The notes under the pieces are model-generated. The model saw only the letters and a program-made list of their open reading frames with translations, did not search any database and had not been told where the DNA came from. This document shows positions 8,412-17,269 of a DNA stretch of 64,000 nt, piece by piece. Origin of the DNA: Erythrobacter ramosus. Its GTDB lineage: Bacteria; Pseudomonadota; Alphaproteobacteria; Sphingomonadales; Sphingomonadaceae. The position numbers were made by a program, and so were the translations under genes. Position 1 is the stretch's first letter; each line of letters opens with the position of its first letter. Location of the stretch: positions 945,183-1,009,182 of the forward strand of contig NZ_WTYB01000001.1 of assembly GCF_009828055.1 (NCBI RefSeq). Reading direction: 5' to 3'.

Positions 8412-8569
8412 CGCATCACGAGATCGAGCAGGCGATCAGGCGCCAAGCGAAAAAGGAGGAGGCTGGCGCGGTGGATCTCGGGAAGCCCGAGACAGGCAAC
8501 CGCGTTGTCTTGCCGGTCACCGATGGCCCGGAGCCCGAAGGCAAAAAGTCGCAGAAATGCTGGATATAA
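8408..8569 (+). CDS. Small hypothetical protein coupled to the CDP-alcohol transferase
   Basis: This 53-aa frame (starting MTHHEIEQAIRRQAKKEE) overlaps the preceding stop codon by ATGA, the arrangement of translationally coupled genes. It is hydrophilic, with an amphipathic first half, a Gly/Pro-rich second half and a C-terminal Cys-Trp. I do not recognise the family. It ends one base before the 3' end of tRNA-Gly on the other strand. The start overlap is the only real support. Confidence 0.4.
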   Translation: MTHHEIEQAIRRQAKKEEAGAVDLGKPETGNRVVLPVTDGPEPEGKKSQKCWI

Positions 8570-8644
8570 TGGAGCGGGCGAAGGGATTCGAACCCTCGAC
8601 CCCAACCTTGGCAAGGTTGTGCTCTACCCCTGAGCTACGCCCGC
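8570..8644 (-). tRNA. tRNA-Gly (anticodon GCC)
   Basis: The minus strand folds as a standard tRNA. The acceptor stem is GCGGGCG (8638-8644) pairing with CGCCCGC. The D-arm has GGGGTA, the anticodon stem CAACC/GGTTG encloses TTGCCAA with anticodon GCC, and the T-loop is GGTTCGAATCC. The CCA is encoded (8570-8572). The gene has 75 nt and no intron-like insertion. Confidence 0.97.
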
Positions 8645-8889
8645 TCACTGGCGCTGACAGAAAGCCGCAGATGCGCGGTTCCTGCCGGAGAGGCGGCGCG
8701 ATTAGCAGCGCCTTGGCACACCTGCAAGCGCTAAATTCGCACAGTGGCCCACGCAAATTTGGCGCGATTGGGGCTTGATCGCGTCTGGCATAGCGGTCAG
8801 CACAAATCCGCGCTTCACATCTTGGCGCAAGGCCCCACATTGAAGCCAATGGCGCACAAGCGTCCAATGACACAGCAGGAGCACGTAAC
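8645..8889. other. Intergenic region between tRNA-Gly and the thioredoxin gene
   Basis: This spacer must hold the tRNA-Gly promoter (minus strand) and the thioredoxin promoter (plus strand). I see a good ribosome site, AGGAG at 8877-8881, but no clear -35/-10 pair or hairpin. Confidence 0.3.
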
Positions 8890-9834
8890 TTGGCCAGCAT
8901 GGGACTGAGCATCGACGAACAGAAGGCGGTCGACCGTTTCCGCAAGGCGGTGGTCGAACCATCGCAGACCAAGCTCGTCATCCTCGATTTCTGGGCCGAA
9001 TGGTGCGGCCCGTGCAAGGCGCTGACCCCGGTGCTGGAAAAGGTCGCGGCTGAATATGCCGACAAGGGCGTGGTGCTGTCCAAGCTCAATGTCGATGAGG
9101 AACAGTTCATCGCCGCGCAGTTCCAGGTGCGCTCGATCCCGACGGTCTATGCGATGTTCCAGGGCCAGCCGGTTGCTGACCTGACCAGCGCCCGCACCGA
9201 ATCGCAGTTGAAAGCGATGCTTGACCAACTGCTCGCACAATTGCCGATCGATGGCGGCGCGGGCGATGGCGTGCCGGTCGAACCGCAGGGCCCCTCGCCC
9301 GAGGAGATCGCGCAATTCGTGAAACTGGGCGAGGAAGCACTCGCCGCTGGCGATCCCCAGCGCGCGGCGGGCATCTTTGCGCAGATCACCGAATTCGCGC
9401 AGGACAATGCCCCCGCCCATGCTGGGCTCGTGCGTGCGCTGGTGCAGCTGGGCGAGGTCGATCAGGCCAAGCAGGTGATGGAGGTGATCGATTCTGATCC
9501 GAGCCTCGCCACCGATCCCGCCATCGCGCCCGCCCGCAGCGCGCTCGAACTCGCCGGCACCCGCGTCGATGACAGCGAGCTTGCCGCCCTCCGCGCTGCT
9601 GCCGCCGCTGCGCCCGAGGATATGGACGCGCAGTTCGCCTTTGCCGAAGCCGCCTTTGCCGCAGGCCAGCGCGATGATGCCGCCGATACCCTGCTCGCCA
9701 TGATCACTGCCGACCGCGAGTGGAACGAGGGCGCGGCGCGGGCCAAACTCCTCAAGATCTTCGAGGCGACCGGCCTTGAAGATGAATGGGTGGTCGGCGT
9801 CCGCCGCCGCCTGTCGCGCGTATTGTTTGGATGA
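8890..9834 (+). CDS. Thioredoxin-domain TPR protein (CnoX/YbbN-like co-chaperone)
   Basis: The N-terminal 110 residues are a thioredoxin fold with the active-site WCGPCK (near residues 38-43) and the cis-Pro segment RSIPTV. From about 130 to 300 the protein is alpha-helical with tetratricopeptide repeats (EEALAAGDPQRAAGIFAQI, ARSALELAG, FAEAAFAAGQRDDA). This matches CnoX/YbbN, which protects and hands over chlorine- or heat-damaged proteins to GroEL and DnaK. Unlike E. coli CnoX, the CxxC is intact, so thiol redox activity is expected. I favour the TTG start because AGGAG lies 8 nt upstream. An ATG at 8899 would leave 17 nt. The stop overlaps the next gene by ATGA. Confidence 0.88.
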   Translation: MASMGLSIDEQKAVDRFRKAVVEPSQTKLVILDFWAEWCGPCKALTPVLEKVAAEYADKGVVLSKLNVDEEQFIAAQFQVRSIPTVYAMFQGQPVADLTSARTESQLKAMLDQLLAQLPIDGGAGDGVPVEPQGPSPEEIAQFVKLGEEALAAGDPQRAAGIFAQITEFAQDNAPAHAGLVRALVQLGEVDQAKQVMEVIDSDPSLATDPAIAPARSALELAGTRVDDSELAALRAAAAAAPEDMDAQFAFAEAAFAAGQRDDAADTLLAMITADREWNEGAARAKLLKIFEATGLEDEWVVGVRRRLSRVLFG

Positions 9835-10457
9835 CCGCAAACACCATGACCCGCCGCCTTTCCATCTTCCCGCTGACCGGCGCCGTGCTGTTCCCCGGCA
9901 TGCAGCTGCCGCTCCACATCTTCGAGCCGCGCTATCGCGCGCTGGTGGGCGATGCGCTGATCCGGGATCGCCAGATCGCGATGATCCAGCCGCAGCGCGC
10001 GGTGGATGGCGCGCCGCTCTACTCGGTCGGCTGCATCGGCAAGATCGGCGAAGTGCAGGCGATGGACGACGGACGCTACAACCTCATCCTCGAAGGCACG
10101 GCGCGGTTCCGACTGGTGCGCGAGCTGGATGTGGCCACCGCCTTCCGCCAGATCGAAGCCGAGGTCTATGCCGAAGACGAGGACGAAACCCTCTCCCACG
10201 CGCAGCGCGGCGGGTTTGAGCGGGAGGCGCGGCGCTTCGCCGATATGCAGGGCTACTCTGTCGACTGGGATTCGGTTGAGCGGCTGGATGATCGCTCCCT
10301 CATCAACGGCGTCTCGCAGATCGCCCCGTTCGATCCGGCATCCAAGCAGGCGCTGTTGGAAGCCGAGACGCTGACCGACCGCTGCGAATTGCTCGTGCAA
10401 TTGATGCAGTTCTATGGCCGCACCGATGGCAGTGAGGAAATCACGACGCTGCAATAG
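9831..10457 (+). CDS. Lon protease N-terminal-domain (substrate-binding) protein
   Basis: This 208-aa protein is a stand-alone Lon N-terminal (LON substrate-binding) domain: PLTGAVLFPGMQLPLHIFEPRYRAL near the start, then IGCIGKIGEVQ-type strands, a GTARFRLVREL strand and a helical C-terminal half. No ATPase or protease domain is present, as in the LonRF/PUA-like small proteins common in Alphaproteobacteria. It probably binds unfolded or specific protein substrates. The start at 9831 overlaps the stop of the thioredoxin-TPR gene by ATGA, which ties it to protein quality control. Longer upstream starts would lie inside the previous gene. Confidence 0.85.
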   Translation: MTANTMTRRLSIFPLTGAVLFPGMQLPLHIFEPRYRALVGDALIRDRQIAMIQPQRAVDGAPLYSVGCIGKIGEVQAMDDGRYNLILEGTARFRLVRELDVATAFRQIEAEVYAEDEDETLSHAQRGGFEREARRFADMQGYSVDWDSVERLDDRSLINGVSQIAPFDPASKQALLEAETLTDRCELLVQLMQFYGRTDGSEEITTLQ

Positions 10458-10502
10458 TCGACGGGGCGTTGCTGCTGGTTTCAGGCAAATGTAACGAGTG
10501 TG

Positions 10503-11273
10503 CTACCCCATCGCCTCCAGCACATCTTCCAGCCGGGCCGGATCGCCCAGCGCGACCACCGTGCCGTCGCTGCCTGCATCGAGCGGATTGCCCTGCCAGT
10601 CAGCCATCATGCCCCCTGCGCCTTCGACCACCGGGACGAGAGCGGCATAGTCATAGAGCTTGAGCCCGGCCTCGATCACCACATCGACATGGCCGCTCGC
10701 GACCAGCCCGTAATTGTAGCAGTCCCCGCCGAACACGATCTTCTTCTCGGCCACCTGCTTGGCGACCGACATGAAGGCGTCGGCCTCTTCATTGGTGAAC
10801 AGGTGCGGGCTGGTGGTGGCGAGCACGGCGTCGCTGAGGTCCTTGAGCGGCCGTGCCTGCGCGGGCTTGCCATTGAACAGCGTCGGCTGGCCGATGCGGC
10901 CCACCCAGCGTTCGCCCGCAATCGGCTGGTCGATGATGCCGAGCACGGGCCAGCCATCCTGAAGCAACGCGATCAGCGTGCCGAAGATCGGGCGGCCCGC
11001 GATGAAGCTGGTAGTGCCGTCGATCGGATCAAGCACCCATTGGCGGCCTGCGCCCTCGTTGCGGGTGCCGTATTCCTCACCGATGATCCCGTCGGCGGAG
11101 AACTCGGCCTCGATCAACCGGCGCATCGCGGCCTCGGCGGCACGGTCAGCTTCGGTGACGAAGCTGCGGTCGGCTTTCTTCTCTTCGCTCCACTGGCCGC
11201 GAAACAGCGGACGAATGGCGGCCCCGGCCAGATCGGCGAGGCGCAGGGCGAGGGCGAGATCTTTATCGGTCAT
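10503..11273 (-). CDS. Inositol-monophosphatase family phosphatase, HisN-like
   Basis: This 256-aa metal-dependent phosphatase has the family's metal-binding motifs in order: IIGEEYG, WVLDPIDGTTSF and YDYAALVPVVEGAGG. The DPIDGTTSFIAGRPIFGTLIAL pattern resembles bacterial histidinol-phosphatases (HisN) more than inositol or CysQ enzymes. It is the last of three coupled genes downstream of prs, and PRPP is the entry metabolite of histidine synthesis, which supports the HisN reading. Its start overlaps the previous stop by ATGA. Inositol-1-phosphatase remains possible, because specificity in this family is not readable from motifs alone. Confidence 0.82.
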   Translation of the reverse strand: MTDKDLALALRLADLAGAAIRPLFRGQWSEEKKADRSFVTEADRAAEAAMRRLIEAEFSADGIIGEEYGTRNEGAGRQWVLDPIDGTTSFIAGRPIFGTLIALLQDGWPVLGIIDQPIAGERWVGRIGQPTLFNGKPAQARPLKDLSDAVLATTSPHLFTNEEADAFMSVAKQVAEKKIVFGGDCYNYGLVASGHVDVVIEAGLKLYDYAALVPVVEGAGGMMADWQGNPLDAGSDGTVVALGDPARLEDVLEAMG

Positions 11274-11617
11274 GGCGCTTCCCAATAATCGAAGGCTTCG
11301 GCCTGTCGAGCCTGCGTATAGGCCCGCGCCTCCGTCCCCTCCCATTCCAGCGGCAGGTCGTCGTAAACGCCTGTGCGACTGACGAACCAGCCCTGTCCCG
11401 GCAGGCCATCCGATTGGCGCACCACCAGCACCGCGAGGCCCGGTTCGCCCGCTACGCGCCCGTCCTCGTCGATGCGGTCGAGGACTTTGCACAACTGGCG
11501 CATCAAAGGCCGCGCAAAGGCGTGGCCAAGCGCGCCGAGCATCTCGGAATAGGTCAGCGCCGTGCGCTGCTGGGCGGCGCTGATAAAAATGTCCCGAACC
11601 TCGCCGGGATCAAACAT
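11270..11617 (-). CDS. Conserved-looking 115-aa protein between prs and the phosphatase
   Basis: This small acidic protein begins [16 protein letters not shown]. It contains a helical region with RPLMRQLCKVLDRIDEDG, then a beta-rich C-terminal half (GEPGLAVLVVRQSDGLPGQGWF). I do not recognise a characterised domain. Its stop overlaps the phosphatase start by ATGA, and its start shares a base with the prs stop (TAATG). All three are thus translated as a coupled unit. The position suggests a role beside PRPP or histidine metabolism, but that is inference. Confidence 0.7.
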   Translation of the reverse strand: MFDPGEVRDIFISAAQQRTALTYSEMLGALGHAFARPLMRQLCKVLDRIDEDGRVAGEPGLAVLVVRQSDGLPGQGWFVSRTGVYDDLPLEWEGTEARAYTQARQAEAFDYWEAP

Positions 11618-12552
11618 TAGTCGAACAGCGAGCTGACCGAGCTTTCATCCGCAATCCGCCGGATCGCTTCGCCCACCAAGGGGGCGATGGGAAGTATGCG
11701 GATGCGGTCCGATGCTTCGGCGGCTTCCGTGGGCCGGATCGAATCGGTGATGACCAGCTCCTTGAGGCTCGACCCGTTGATCCGCGCCACCGCGCCGCCA
11801 GAGAGCACGCCGTGGGTGATGTAGGCTGCGACCGACTTCGCCCCGCCTTCCAGCAGCGCTTCGGCCGCGTTGCACAGCGTGCCGCCCGAATCGACGATGT
11901 CGTCGATCAGGATGCAGTGCCGCCCTTCGACGTCGCCGATGATGTTCATCACCTCGCTCTCGCCCGGACGATCGCGGCGCTTGTCGACGATCGCGAGCGG
12001 GGCATTGTCGAGCCGCTTGGCCAACGCACGGGCGCGCACCACACCGCCCACGTCGGGGCTGACCACCATCAGCGACTGGTCGCCGTAACGCGCCTGAATG
12101 TCTGCTGCCATCACGGGCGCAGCATAGAGGTTATCGGTCGGGATATCGAAGAAGCCCTGAATCTGGCCCGCGTGCAAGTCCACCGCCAGCATCCGGTCAG
12201 CGCCAGCCTCGGTGATGAGGTTCGCCACCAGTTTGGCCGAGATCGGCGTGCGGGGGCCGGGCTTGCGGTCCTGCCGCGCGTAGCCGAAGTACGGCACCAC
12301 CGCGGTGATCCGCTTGGCCGAGGCGCGGCGCAGCGCGTCGATGCAGATCAGCAGCTCCATCAGGTTGTCGTTCGCCGGGAAATTGGTCGGCTGGACGACG
12401 AACACGTCTTCGCCGCGCACATTCTCGTGAATCTCGACAAAGACCTCCTCGTCCGAGAAGCGCCGCACGCTGGCATCGGTCAGCGGGATTTCGAGATAGG
12501 CCGCAATGGCCCGGGCGAGCGGCAGGTTCGAATTGCCGGACATGATTTTCAT
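11617..12552 (-). CDS. prs: Ribose-phosphate pyrophosphokinase (PRPP synthase)
   Basis: This 311-aa enzyme makes PRPP from ribose-5-phosphate and ATP for nucleotide, histidine, tryptophan and NAD synthesis. Class I landmarks are all present: N-terminal [12 protein letters not shown], the flexible-loop RQDRK-type motif in [20 protein letters not shown] (near 95-115), [15 protein letters not shown], and the PRPP-binding loop [12 protein letters not shown] near 215-226. Length is normal (310-320). The start is the ATG of MKIMSGN. A longer reading has 20 extra residues with no family support. It heads a coupled set with the 115-aa protein and the HisN-like phosphatase. Confidence 0.96.
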   Translation of the reverse strand: MKIMSGNSNLPLARAIAAYLEIPLTDASVRRFSDEEVFVEIHENVRGEDVFVVQPTNFPANDNLMELLICIDALRRASAKRITAVVPYFGYARQDRKPGPRTPISAKLVANLITEAGADRMLAVDLHAGQIQGFFDIPTDNLYAAPVMAADIQARYGDQSLMVVSPDVGGVVRARALAKRLDNAPLAIVDKRRDRPGESEVMNIIGDVEGRHCILIDDIVDSGGTLCNAAEALLEGGAKSVAAYITHGVLSGGAVARINGSSLKELVITDSIRPTEAAEASDRIRILPIAPLVGEAIRRIADESSVSSLFD

Positions 12553-12685
12553 GATGCGAATCCCCGAGCGCAGGTGGTGCACCCCGCCTAGCGCCGCGTC
12601 ATGGAATTGCAACGCGGCGTAGCGGCGTTCTCGTCAGGTAAGGTGAGGCATTCGTACTTCGTAGGGCGGATTGGGCAGCGCGAGC

Positions 12686-13552
12686 TTAACCGAACAACCG
12701 CCCGGCAACCGCATCCAGCTTGGCCATGACCGCGGGGTCATGTTCGTCCGGGGCGGTGATGACTGCGTCGTCGAGGGCGAAGTCGATCGGAGAGGGTTCG
12801 CGCTCCTGCGGCAGAGCGGTGATGAAATTTGCCACCATCGCGCGGGCGAGCGCGCCGTTGGCCTGCATCTGGCCGACCACCTGCGCCACGTCGACCGCCT
12901 CGCCTTCGCGCCAGCAATCGTAATCGGTGACCATGCCGACCAGCGCATAGGGCAGCTCCGCCTCGCGGGCGAGTTTCGCCTCGGGCATCGCGGTCATGCC
13001 GATCACATCGGCACCCCAAGCACGGTACATCCGGCTTTCGGCGCGAGTGGAGAATTGCGGGCCTTCCATCGCGAGATAGGTCGCGCCGACTGCCACCTTG
13101 CCACCGGCGTCGCTGATCGCATGGGCGGCCATGTCCGACAGGCGCGGGCAGACCGGATCGGCCATCGAGACATGGGTGACAAAGCCACTGGTGTAAAAGG
13201 TGCTGGGGCGGTGCACGGTGCGGTCGATAAATTGTTCGACCACGGCAAAGCGGCCCGGCTCCAGTTCCTCGCGCAGGCTGCCGACGGCGCTGATCGCAAG
13301 GATATCGGTGCAGCCCGCCCGCTTCAGCGCATCGATATTGGCGCGGGAGTTCAGTTCAGTCGGCGTGATCGGATGACCGCGGCCATGGCGCGGGAGAAAG
13401 CGCACCTTCACCCCGGCGAGCGTCCCGCACAGAATCTCGTCCGACGGATCACCCCAAGGCGTGTCGATCGCGATCCACTGCTCGTCCTCAATGCCGTCGA
13501 TGGCATATAGGCCTGATCCGCCGATGATCCCGATGCACCATTCGCTGGCCAT
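12686..13552 (-). CDS. mtnP: S-methyl-5'-thioadenosine phosphorylase
   Basis: This 288-aa enzyme phosphorolyses methylthioadenosine (a by-product of polyamine and homoserine-lactone synthesis) to adenine and methylthioribose-1-phosphate. Family signs are IGIIGGSGLY at the start, the phosphate-binding LPRHGRGHPITPTELNSRANI, TYLAMEGPQFSTRAESRMYR, and GMTAMPEAKLAREAELPYA with the purine-selecting region. The Met-Thr-Ala-Met-Pro-Glu segment fits MTAP rather than hexameric nucleoside phosphorylases. The length matches the family. It lies 33 bp after the GST-side gap and is probably transcribed alone. Confidence 0.95.
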   Translation of the reverse strand: MASEWCIGIIGGSGLYAIDGIEDEQWIAIDTPWGDPSDEILCGTLAGVKVRFLPRHGRGHPITPTELNSRANIDALKRAGCTDILAISAVGSLREELEPGRFAVVEQFIDRTVHRPSTFYTSGFVTHVSMADPVCPRLSDMAAHAISDAGGKVAVGATYLAMEGPQFSTRAESRMYRAWGADVIGMTAMPEAKLAREAELPYALVGMVTDYDCWREGEAVDVAQVVGQMQANGALARAMVANFITALPQEREPSPIDFALDDAVITAPDEHDPAVMAKLDAVAGRLFG

Positions 13553-13591
13553 TATGCTTGCCTGTTCTCTGCTCGCTTGGGGATGAGGGGC

Positions 13592-14296
13592 TTAGGTCAG
13601 GTCGAAGCGGGTGGGCAAGGCCCTGCGGATCATCTTTTCCGCCGCCGCATAAGGTTCGGCGATCAGCGGCAGAGCCTGCATCGCGGCGTAATGCGCGGCA
13701 AGGCCGGGCCAGCGATCCAGCGGAGTCTCGGCCACCAGCGCGATCTGCATCAGCACGGTCGCCACGGTGATGTCGGCAATCGAGAGCGCGTCGCCCGCAA
13801 AGAACGCGCGCCCACCCAGCCGCGCTTCGAGCACGTCGAAGATCGGCGGCAGCTGGTTGGTCCAAGCGTCGCGCGCCTTGTCGAGCCCCGGCTCCTCGCC
13901 CTTGCTGACCGCGAAGAAGATCGGGCGGAAGATGCCAAGCCCGCCTGCCATCGCCAGCGCGGTGTCGGCATATTCCTCAATGAACAGCGCTTCGCCCAGC
14001 GCCATCGGGATATCGGGATAAAGCGCCGGGGCGGGGTGCTTCTTCTCGATAAAGGCGCAGATCGCGGATGAATCAGCGATGGTGCCTGCGAGGCCCTCCT
14101 CGGCCACGCTGCGGTCACGCAGCACCGGAATGCGCTTCATTGGCGAGATCTCGCGGAACCACTGGGGCGGGTCGAACACGTTGATCGCCTCGACTTCGTA
14201 AGGCACGCCCTTGGCGATGCAGACCCCGGCGACCTTGCGCACGAAGGGTGAGACCGGGCTGCCGTAAATCACCAGATCAGGGCGGGAATCACTCAT
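13592..14296 (-). CDS. Glutathione S-transferase family protein
   Basis: This 234-aa protein has an N-terminal thioredoxin-like GST domain (IYGSPVSPFVRKVAGV with the catalytic Ser region, KRIPVLRD with the cis-Pro, IADSSAICAFIE for the glutathione gamma-glutamyl contact). A helical C-terminal domain follows (GDALSIADITVATVL). It should conjugate glutathione or act as a glutathione-dependent reductase in the cytosol. The ATG at 14296 is preceded by GGAG. A longer frame to 14434 has no family similarity. The substrate is unknown. Confidence 0.88.
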   Translation of the reverse strand: MSDSRPDLVIYGSPVSPFVRKVAGVCIAKGVPYEVEAINVFDPPQWFREISPMKRIPVLRDRSVAEEGLAGTIADSSAICAFIEKKHPAPALYPDIPMALGEALFIEEYADTALAMAGGLGIFRPIFFAVSKGEEPGLDKARDAWTNQLPPIFDVLEARLGGRAFFAGDALSIADITVATVLMQIALVAETPLDRWPGLAAHYAAMQALPLIAEPYAAAEKMIRRALPTRFDLT

Positions 14297-14481
14297 GCGG
14301 CTCTCCTCCAGGGCATCTCTCGCCGCTTCCATAGGCCCGCGTGCCGATAGCGCAATCATCAGGTGATCGCGTCCGGGCTTCGCGCTAGCGATGCCGCCAA
14401 CGCAAGCGTTGCGTTTTGCTATGCAACGCGCCAACCTGAGCGGGAGAGAGACGACTCCCCCATTCGACGAGAGGAATAATC

Positions 14482-15909
14482 ATGGTCACCCAGTACAAGA
14501 ACCTGATCGGCGGCAAGATGGTCACCACTGACCGCATGCTCGATGTGGTCAACCCTGCGACCGAGCAGGTGATCGGTCAGGTCCCCGCCTGCGGCAAGGC
14601 CGAGCTTGACGAAGCAGTCGCCGCCGCGCGCGCCGCTTTCAAGACGTGGAAGAACACCCCAATCGAGGAGCGCCGCGCCGCGATCATGGCGATTTCGGGC
14701 GCGATCAAGGAAAATGCCGAGGAGCTTTACCGCCTGCTGACCAGCGAACAGGGGAAGCCGCACGATCAGGCCAAGGGCGAAATCTACGGCGCTGCCGGGA
14801 TGAGCGCGGCGCAGTCCACCCTCAGCCTCGATGACGAGATCAACGAGGACAGCGACACGCGTTTGAGCCGCACCCGCCGCGTGCCGGTGGGTGTGGTGGC
14901 CGGGATCGTGCCGTGGAACTTCCCGGTGATGATGGCAGTCCAGAAGATCGCGCCCGCGATGCTTTCGGGCTGCACCATCGTCCTGAAGCCCTCGCCGTTC
15001 ACGCCGCTCACCACGCTGCGGATTGCCGAGCTGATCGCCGACAAGGTGCCCGCCGGCGTCGTCAACATCATCACCGGCGAGGATGACCTCGGCCCGCTGA
15101 TGACCTCGCACCCCGATATCGACAAGATCACCTTCACCGGATCGACCGCGACGGGCAAGAAGATCATGGAAGGCGCGAGCGCCGACCTGAAGCGCATCAC
15201 GCTCGAACTGGGCGGCAATGACGCCTCGATCGTGCTCCCCGATGCCGATCCCAAGAAGGTCGCCGAACAGCTGTTCTGGTCGAGCTTCTCCAACGCGGGC
15301 CAGATCTGCGTCGCGGCCAAGCGGGTCTATATCCACGAGGATATCTATGACGAGCTTTCGGCGGCGATCGTCGAATATGCCAAGACCGTGACCGTGGGTG
15401 ACGGTGCGCAGCAGGGCACCGGTGTCGGCCCGATCCAGAACAAGAAGCAGTACGAGCGCGTGCTCGAGCTGATCGAGGATGCCAAGGACAATGGCTACAA
15501 GTTCCTGCTCGGCGGCAATGCCGATCCGAGCGGCACTGGCTACTTCGTGCCGCTCACCATCATCGACAACCCGCCCGAAGACGCGCGGATCGTGGCCGAG
15601 GAGCAGTTCGGCCCGGTCATGCCGCTGATGAAATTCTCGACCGAGGAAGAAGTCATCGCGCGCGCCAATGCGTCGGAATATGGCCTCGCCGGTGCGGTGT
15701 GGACGGGCAATCCGGACAACGGCGTGAAGATTGCCGAGCAGCTCGAAACCGGCACGGTGTGGGTTAACGAATACCTCCACCTGTCGCCCTTCGCGCCGTT
15801 TGGCGGGCACAAACAGTCGGGCTTCGGCGCCGAATACGGCAAGGAAGGCCTGAAGGAGTTCACCTATTCGCAGGTGATCACCGTGAAGAAAGAAAAAGCC
15901 CCCGCGTAA
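14482..15909 (+). CDS. NAD(P)-dependent aldehyde dehydrogenase, succinate-semialdehyde dehydrogenase-like
   Basis: This 475-aa enzyme carries all aldehyde dehydrogenase landmarks: GIVPWNFPVMM (cofactor site), ALSG-type KPSPFTPLTTL, FTGSTATGKKIM, general-base Glu in LELGGNDASIV (near 242), nucleophile Cys in NAGQICVAAKR (near 276) and EEQFGPVMPLMKF. The sequence is closest to the succinate-semialdehyde / glycolaldehyde-type group, but substrate choice is not secure. An AGAGGAATAATC sequence precedes the ATG. It is followed after 6 nt by the phosphotransferase and acyl-CoA dehydrogenase genes. This suggests a catabolic operon that turns an aldehyde into an acid feeding CoA metabolism. Confidence 0.93.
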   Translation: MVTQYKNLIGGKMVTTDRMLDVVNPATEQVIGQVPACGKAELDEAVAAARAAFKTWKNTPIEERRAAIMAISGAIKENAEELYRLLTSEQGKPHDQAKGEIYGAAGMSAAQSTLSLDDEINEDSDTRLSRTRRVPVGVVAGIVPWNFPVMMAVQKIAPAMLSGCTIVLKPSPFTPLTTLRIAELIADKVPAGVVNIITGEDDLGPLMTSHPDIDKITFTGSTATGKKIMEGASADLKRITLELGGNDASIVLPDADPKKVAEQLFWSSFSNAGQICVAAKRVYIHEDIYDELSAAIVEYAKTVTVGDGAQQGTGVGPIQNKKQYERVLELIEDAKDNGYKFLLGGNADPSGTGYFVPLTIIDNPPEDARIVAEEQFGPVMPLMKFSTEEEVIARANASEYGLAGAVWTGNPDNGVKIAEQLETGTVWVNEYLHLSPFAPFGGHKQSGFGAEYGKEGLKEFTYSQVITVKKEKAPA

Positions 15910-15915
15910 CGACGC

Positions 15916-17265
15916 GTGGGCATTTCGGCTGACGAACTGAGCGCCGGGCTGGCGCGGGTATGTGCCCGCGTCGGCCTCGGCGCTTTGTCGTTGGCACCGC
16001 AGCGCCTGACGGGCGGGGCGGTGATGGAGAGCTGGCGCTTCGGTGCTGGCGACGCCGCCCACGTGTTGCGCCGCGCGCCGAGCCTCGCCTTCATGGAGGG
16101 GCGGCCTTATGGGCATGGCGTCGAGGCCGCGCTGATCGAGGCGGCGCGGGCCAAGGGCGTGACCGCGCCGGAGGTGGTGGCGGTGCTGGAGGAGGCCGAC
16201 GGGCTCGGCAGCGGCTTCGTGATGCGCGCGCTGCCGGGGACGGCTGATCCCAAGGTCATTCTGGGCTGCGACGATCCTGACGGGTTGCTGCGCGAGGCGG
16301 CGCGGGACTTGGCGCGCATCCATTCGCTGCGGCAGAGCGATGTGCCGGAGGGCGTGCCGGTGATGGATTACCGCGCCGCCATCGCCGACCTCAAAGCGCA
16401 ATTCGTGGACGCGGGCGGGGATCGCCCGATCATCGCGCTCGGCCTCAGGTGGCTGGAGGACAATTGCCCGCCCGAGGTCGAGCCCGTGCTCAACCACGGC
16501 GATTACCGCATGGGCAATCTGCTGGTCGAAGGTTCGCGGCTGACGGGGGTGCTCGACTGGGAAATCGCCCATTTCGGCGACCGCCATGAAGACCTCGCCT
16601 TCGGCTGCATGGCCGTATGGCGCTTCGCCCGCCACGATCGCCCGGCGCTGGGGCTTGGGTCAATCGAAGATTACATCGCCGCCTACGAGGACGAGGCGGG
16701 TGTCACCGTTGACCCGGCGCGCTTCCGCTTCTGGACAATTTATCGGACGGTGTGGTGGGCGCTCGGCTGCCTCAAGATGGCGGCGCAATGGCGCTCGGGC
16801 GCGGACCGGATGCTGGAGCGCGTCGTGATCTCGCGCCGGACCAGCGAGCAGGAATTGGACCTGTTGCTGCTGCTCGAGGAGGATGCTCCGGAGGAGGAGC
16901 TGGAGCGGCCAGTGTGGTTAGCTCGGGTTGATCCCGCGACGCGGGGCGAAGCATCGCCTCAGGAACTTGCGCTCGCGGTCGCCGAATGGCTCGATACCGT
17001 GAAGGACAGCATGGTTGGGCATGACCGTTTCCAATGGGCGGTCGCCCGCAATGCCCTGCGCATCGTGGCACGTGAGCATCTCGGAGTCGTTCAAGTCGCG
17101 CAGGATTTGGACCTCGCGCGCGCCCTCCTCGCTGGGCAAAAGGGGCTGAACACGCCGCGCGTGCTCTCCGGATTAAGGCGCGATGCACTGGTGAAATTGG
17201 CCGTCGACATCCCGAAGTATCCGGCGCTTCGTCACGCGCTCAAGAAATGGACTGGAGTGGAATAG
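15916..17265 (+). CDS. Phosphotransferase (APH/ACAD10-type kinase) with C-terminal DUF6285-like domain
   Basis: Residues 1-300 form an aminoglycoside-phosphotransferase-like kinase. It has the catalytic loop LNHGDYRMGNLLVEG near 193-207 and the metal-binding GVLDWEIAHFGDRHEDLAF. The family is usually linked to acyl-CoA dehydrogenases (the ACAD10/11 kinase domain), which phosphorylates hydroxy-acyl substrates before elimination. Residues about 335-449 form a helical domain like DUF6285, often found fused or next to it. The next gene is an acyl-CoA dehydrogenase, giving the typical pair. The start is GTG (15916), which lacks a strong ribosome site and may rely on readthrough from the aldehyde dehydrogenase gene. 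Confidence 0.85.
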   Translation: MGISADELSAGLARVCARVGLGALSLAPQRLTGGAVMESWRFGAGDAAHVLRRAPSLAFMEGRPYGHGVEAALIEAARAKGVTAPEVVAVLEEADGLGSGFVMRALPGTADPKVILGCDDPDGLLREAARDLARIHSLRQSDVPEGVPVMDYRAAIADLKAQFVDAGGDRPIIALGLRWLEDNCPPEVEPVLNHGDYRMGNLLVEGSRLTGVLDWEIAHFGDRHEDLAFGCMAVWRFARHDRPALGLGSIEDYIAAYEDEAGVTVDPARFRFWTIYRTVWWALGCLKMAAQWRSGADRMLERVVISRRTSEQELDLLLLLEEDAPEEELERPVWLARVDPATRGEASPQELALAVAEWLDTVKDSMVGHDRFQWAVARNALRIVAREHLGVVQVAQDLDLARALLAGQKGLNTPRVLSGLRRDALVKLAVDIPKYPALRHALKKWTGVE

Positions 17266-17269
17266 CCGC

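Noticed and set aside
14419..16635. 738-aa open frame on the minus strand
   Set aside because: It runs opposite the aldehyde dehydrogenase and phosphotransferase genes, is His/Arg/Asp-rich low-quality sequence, and has no recognisable domain.
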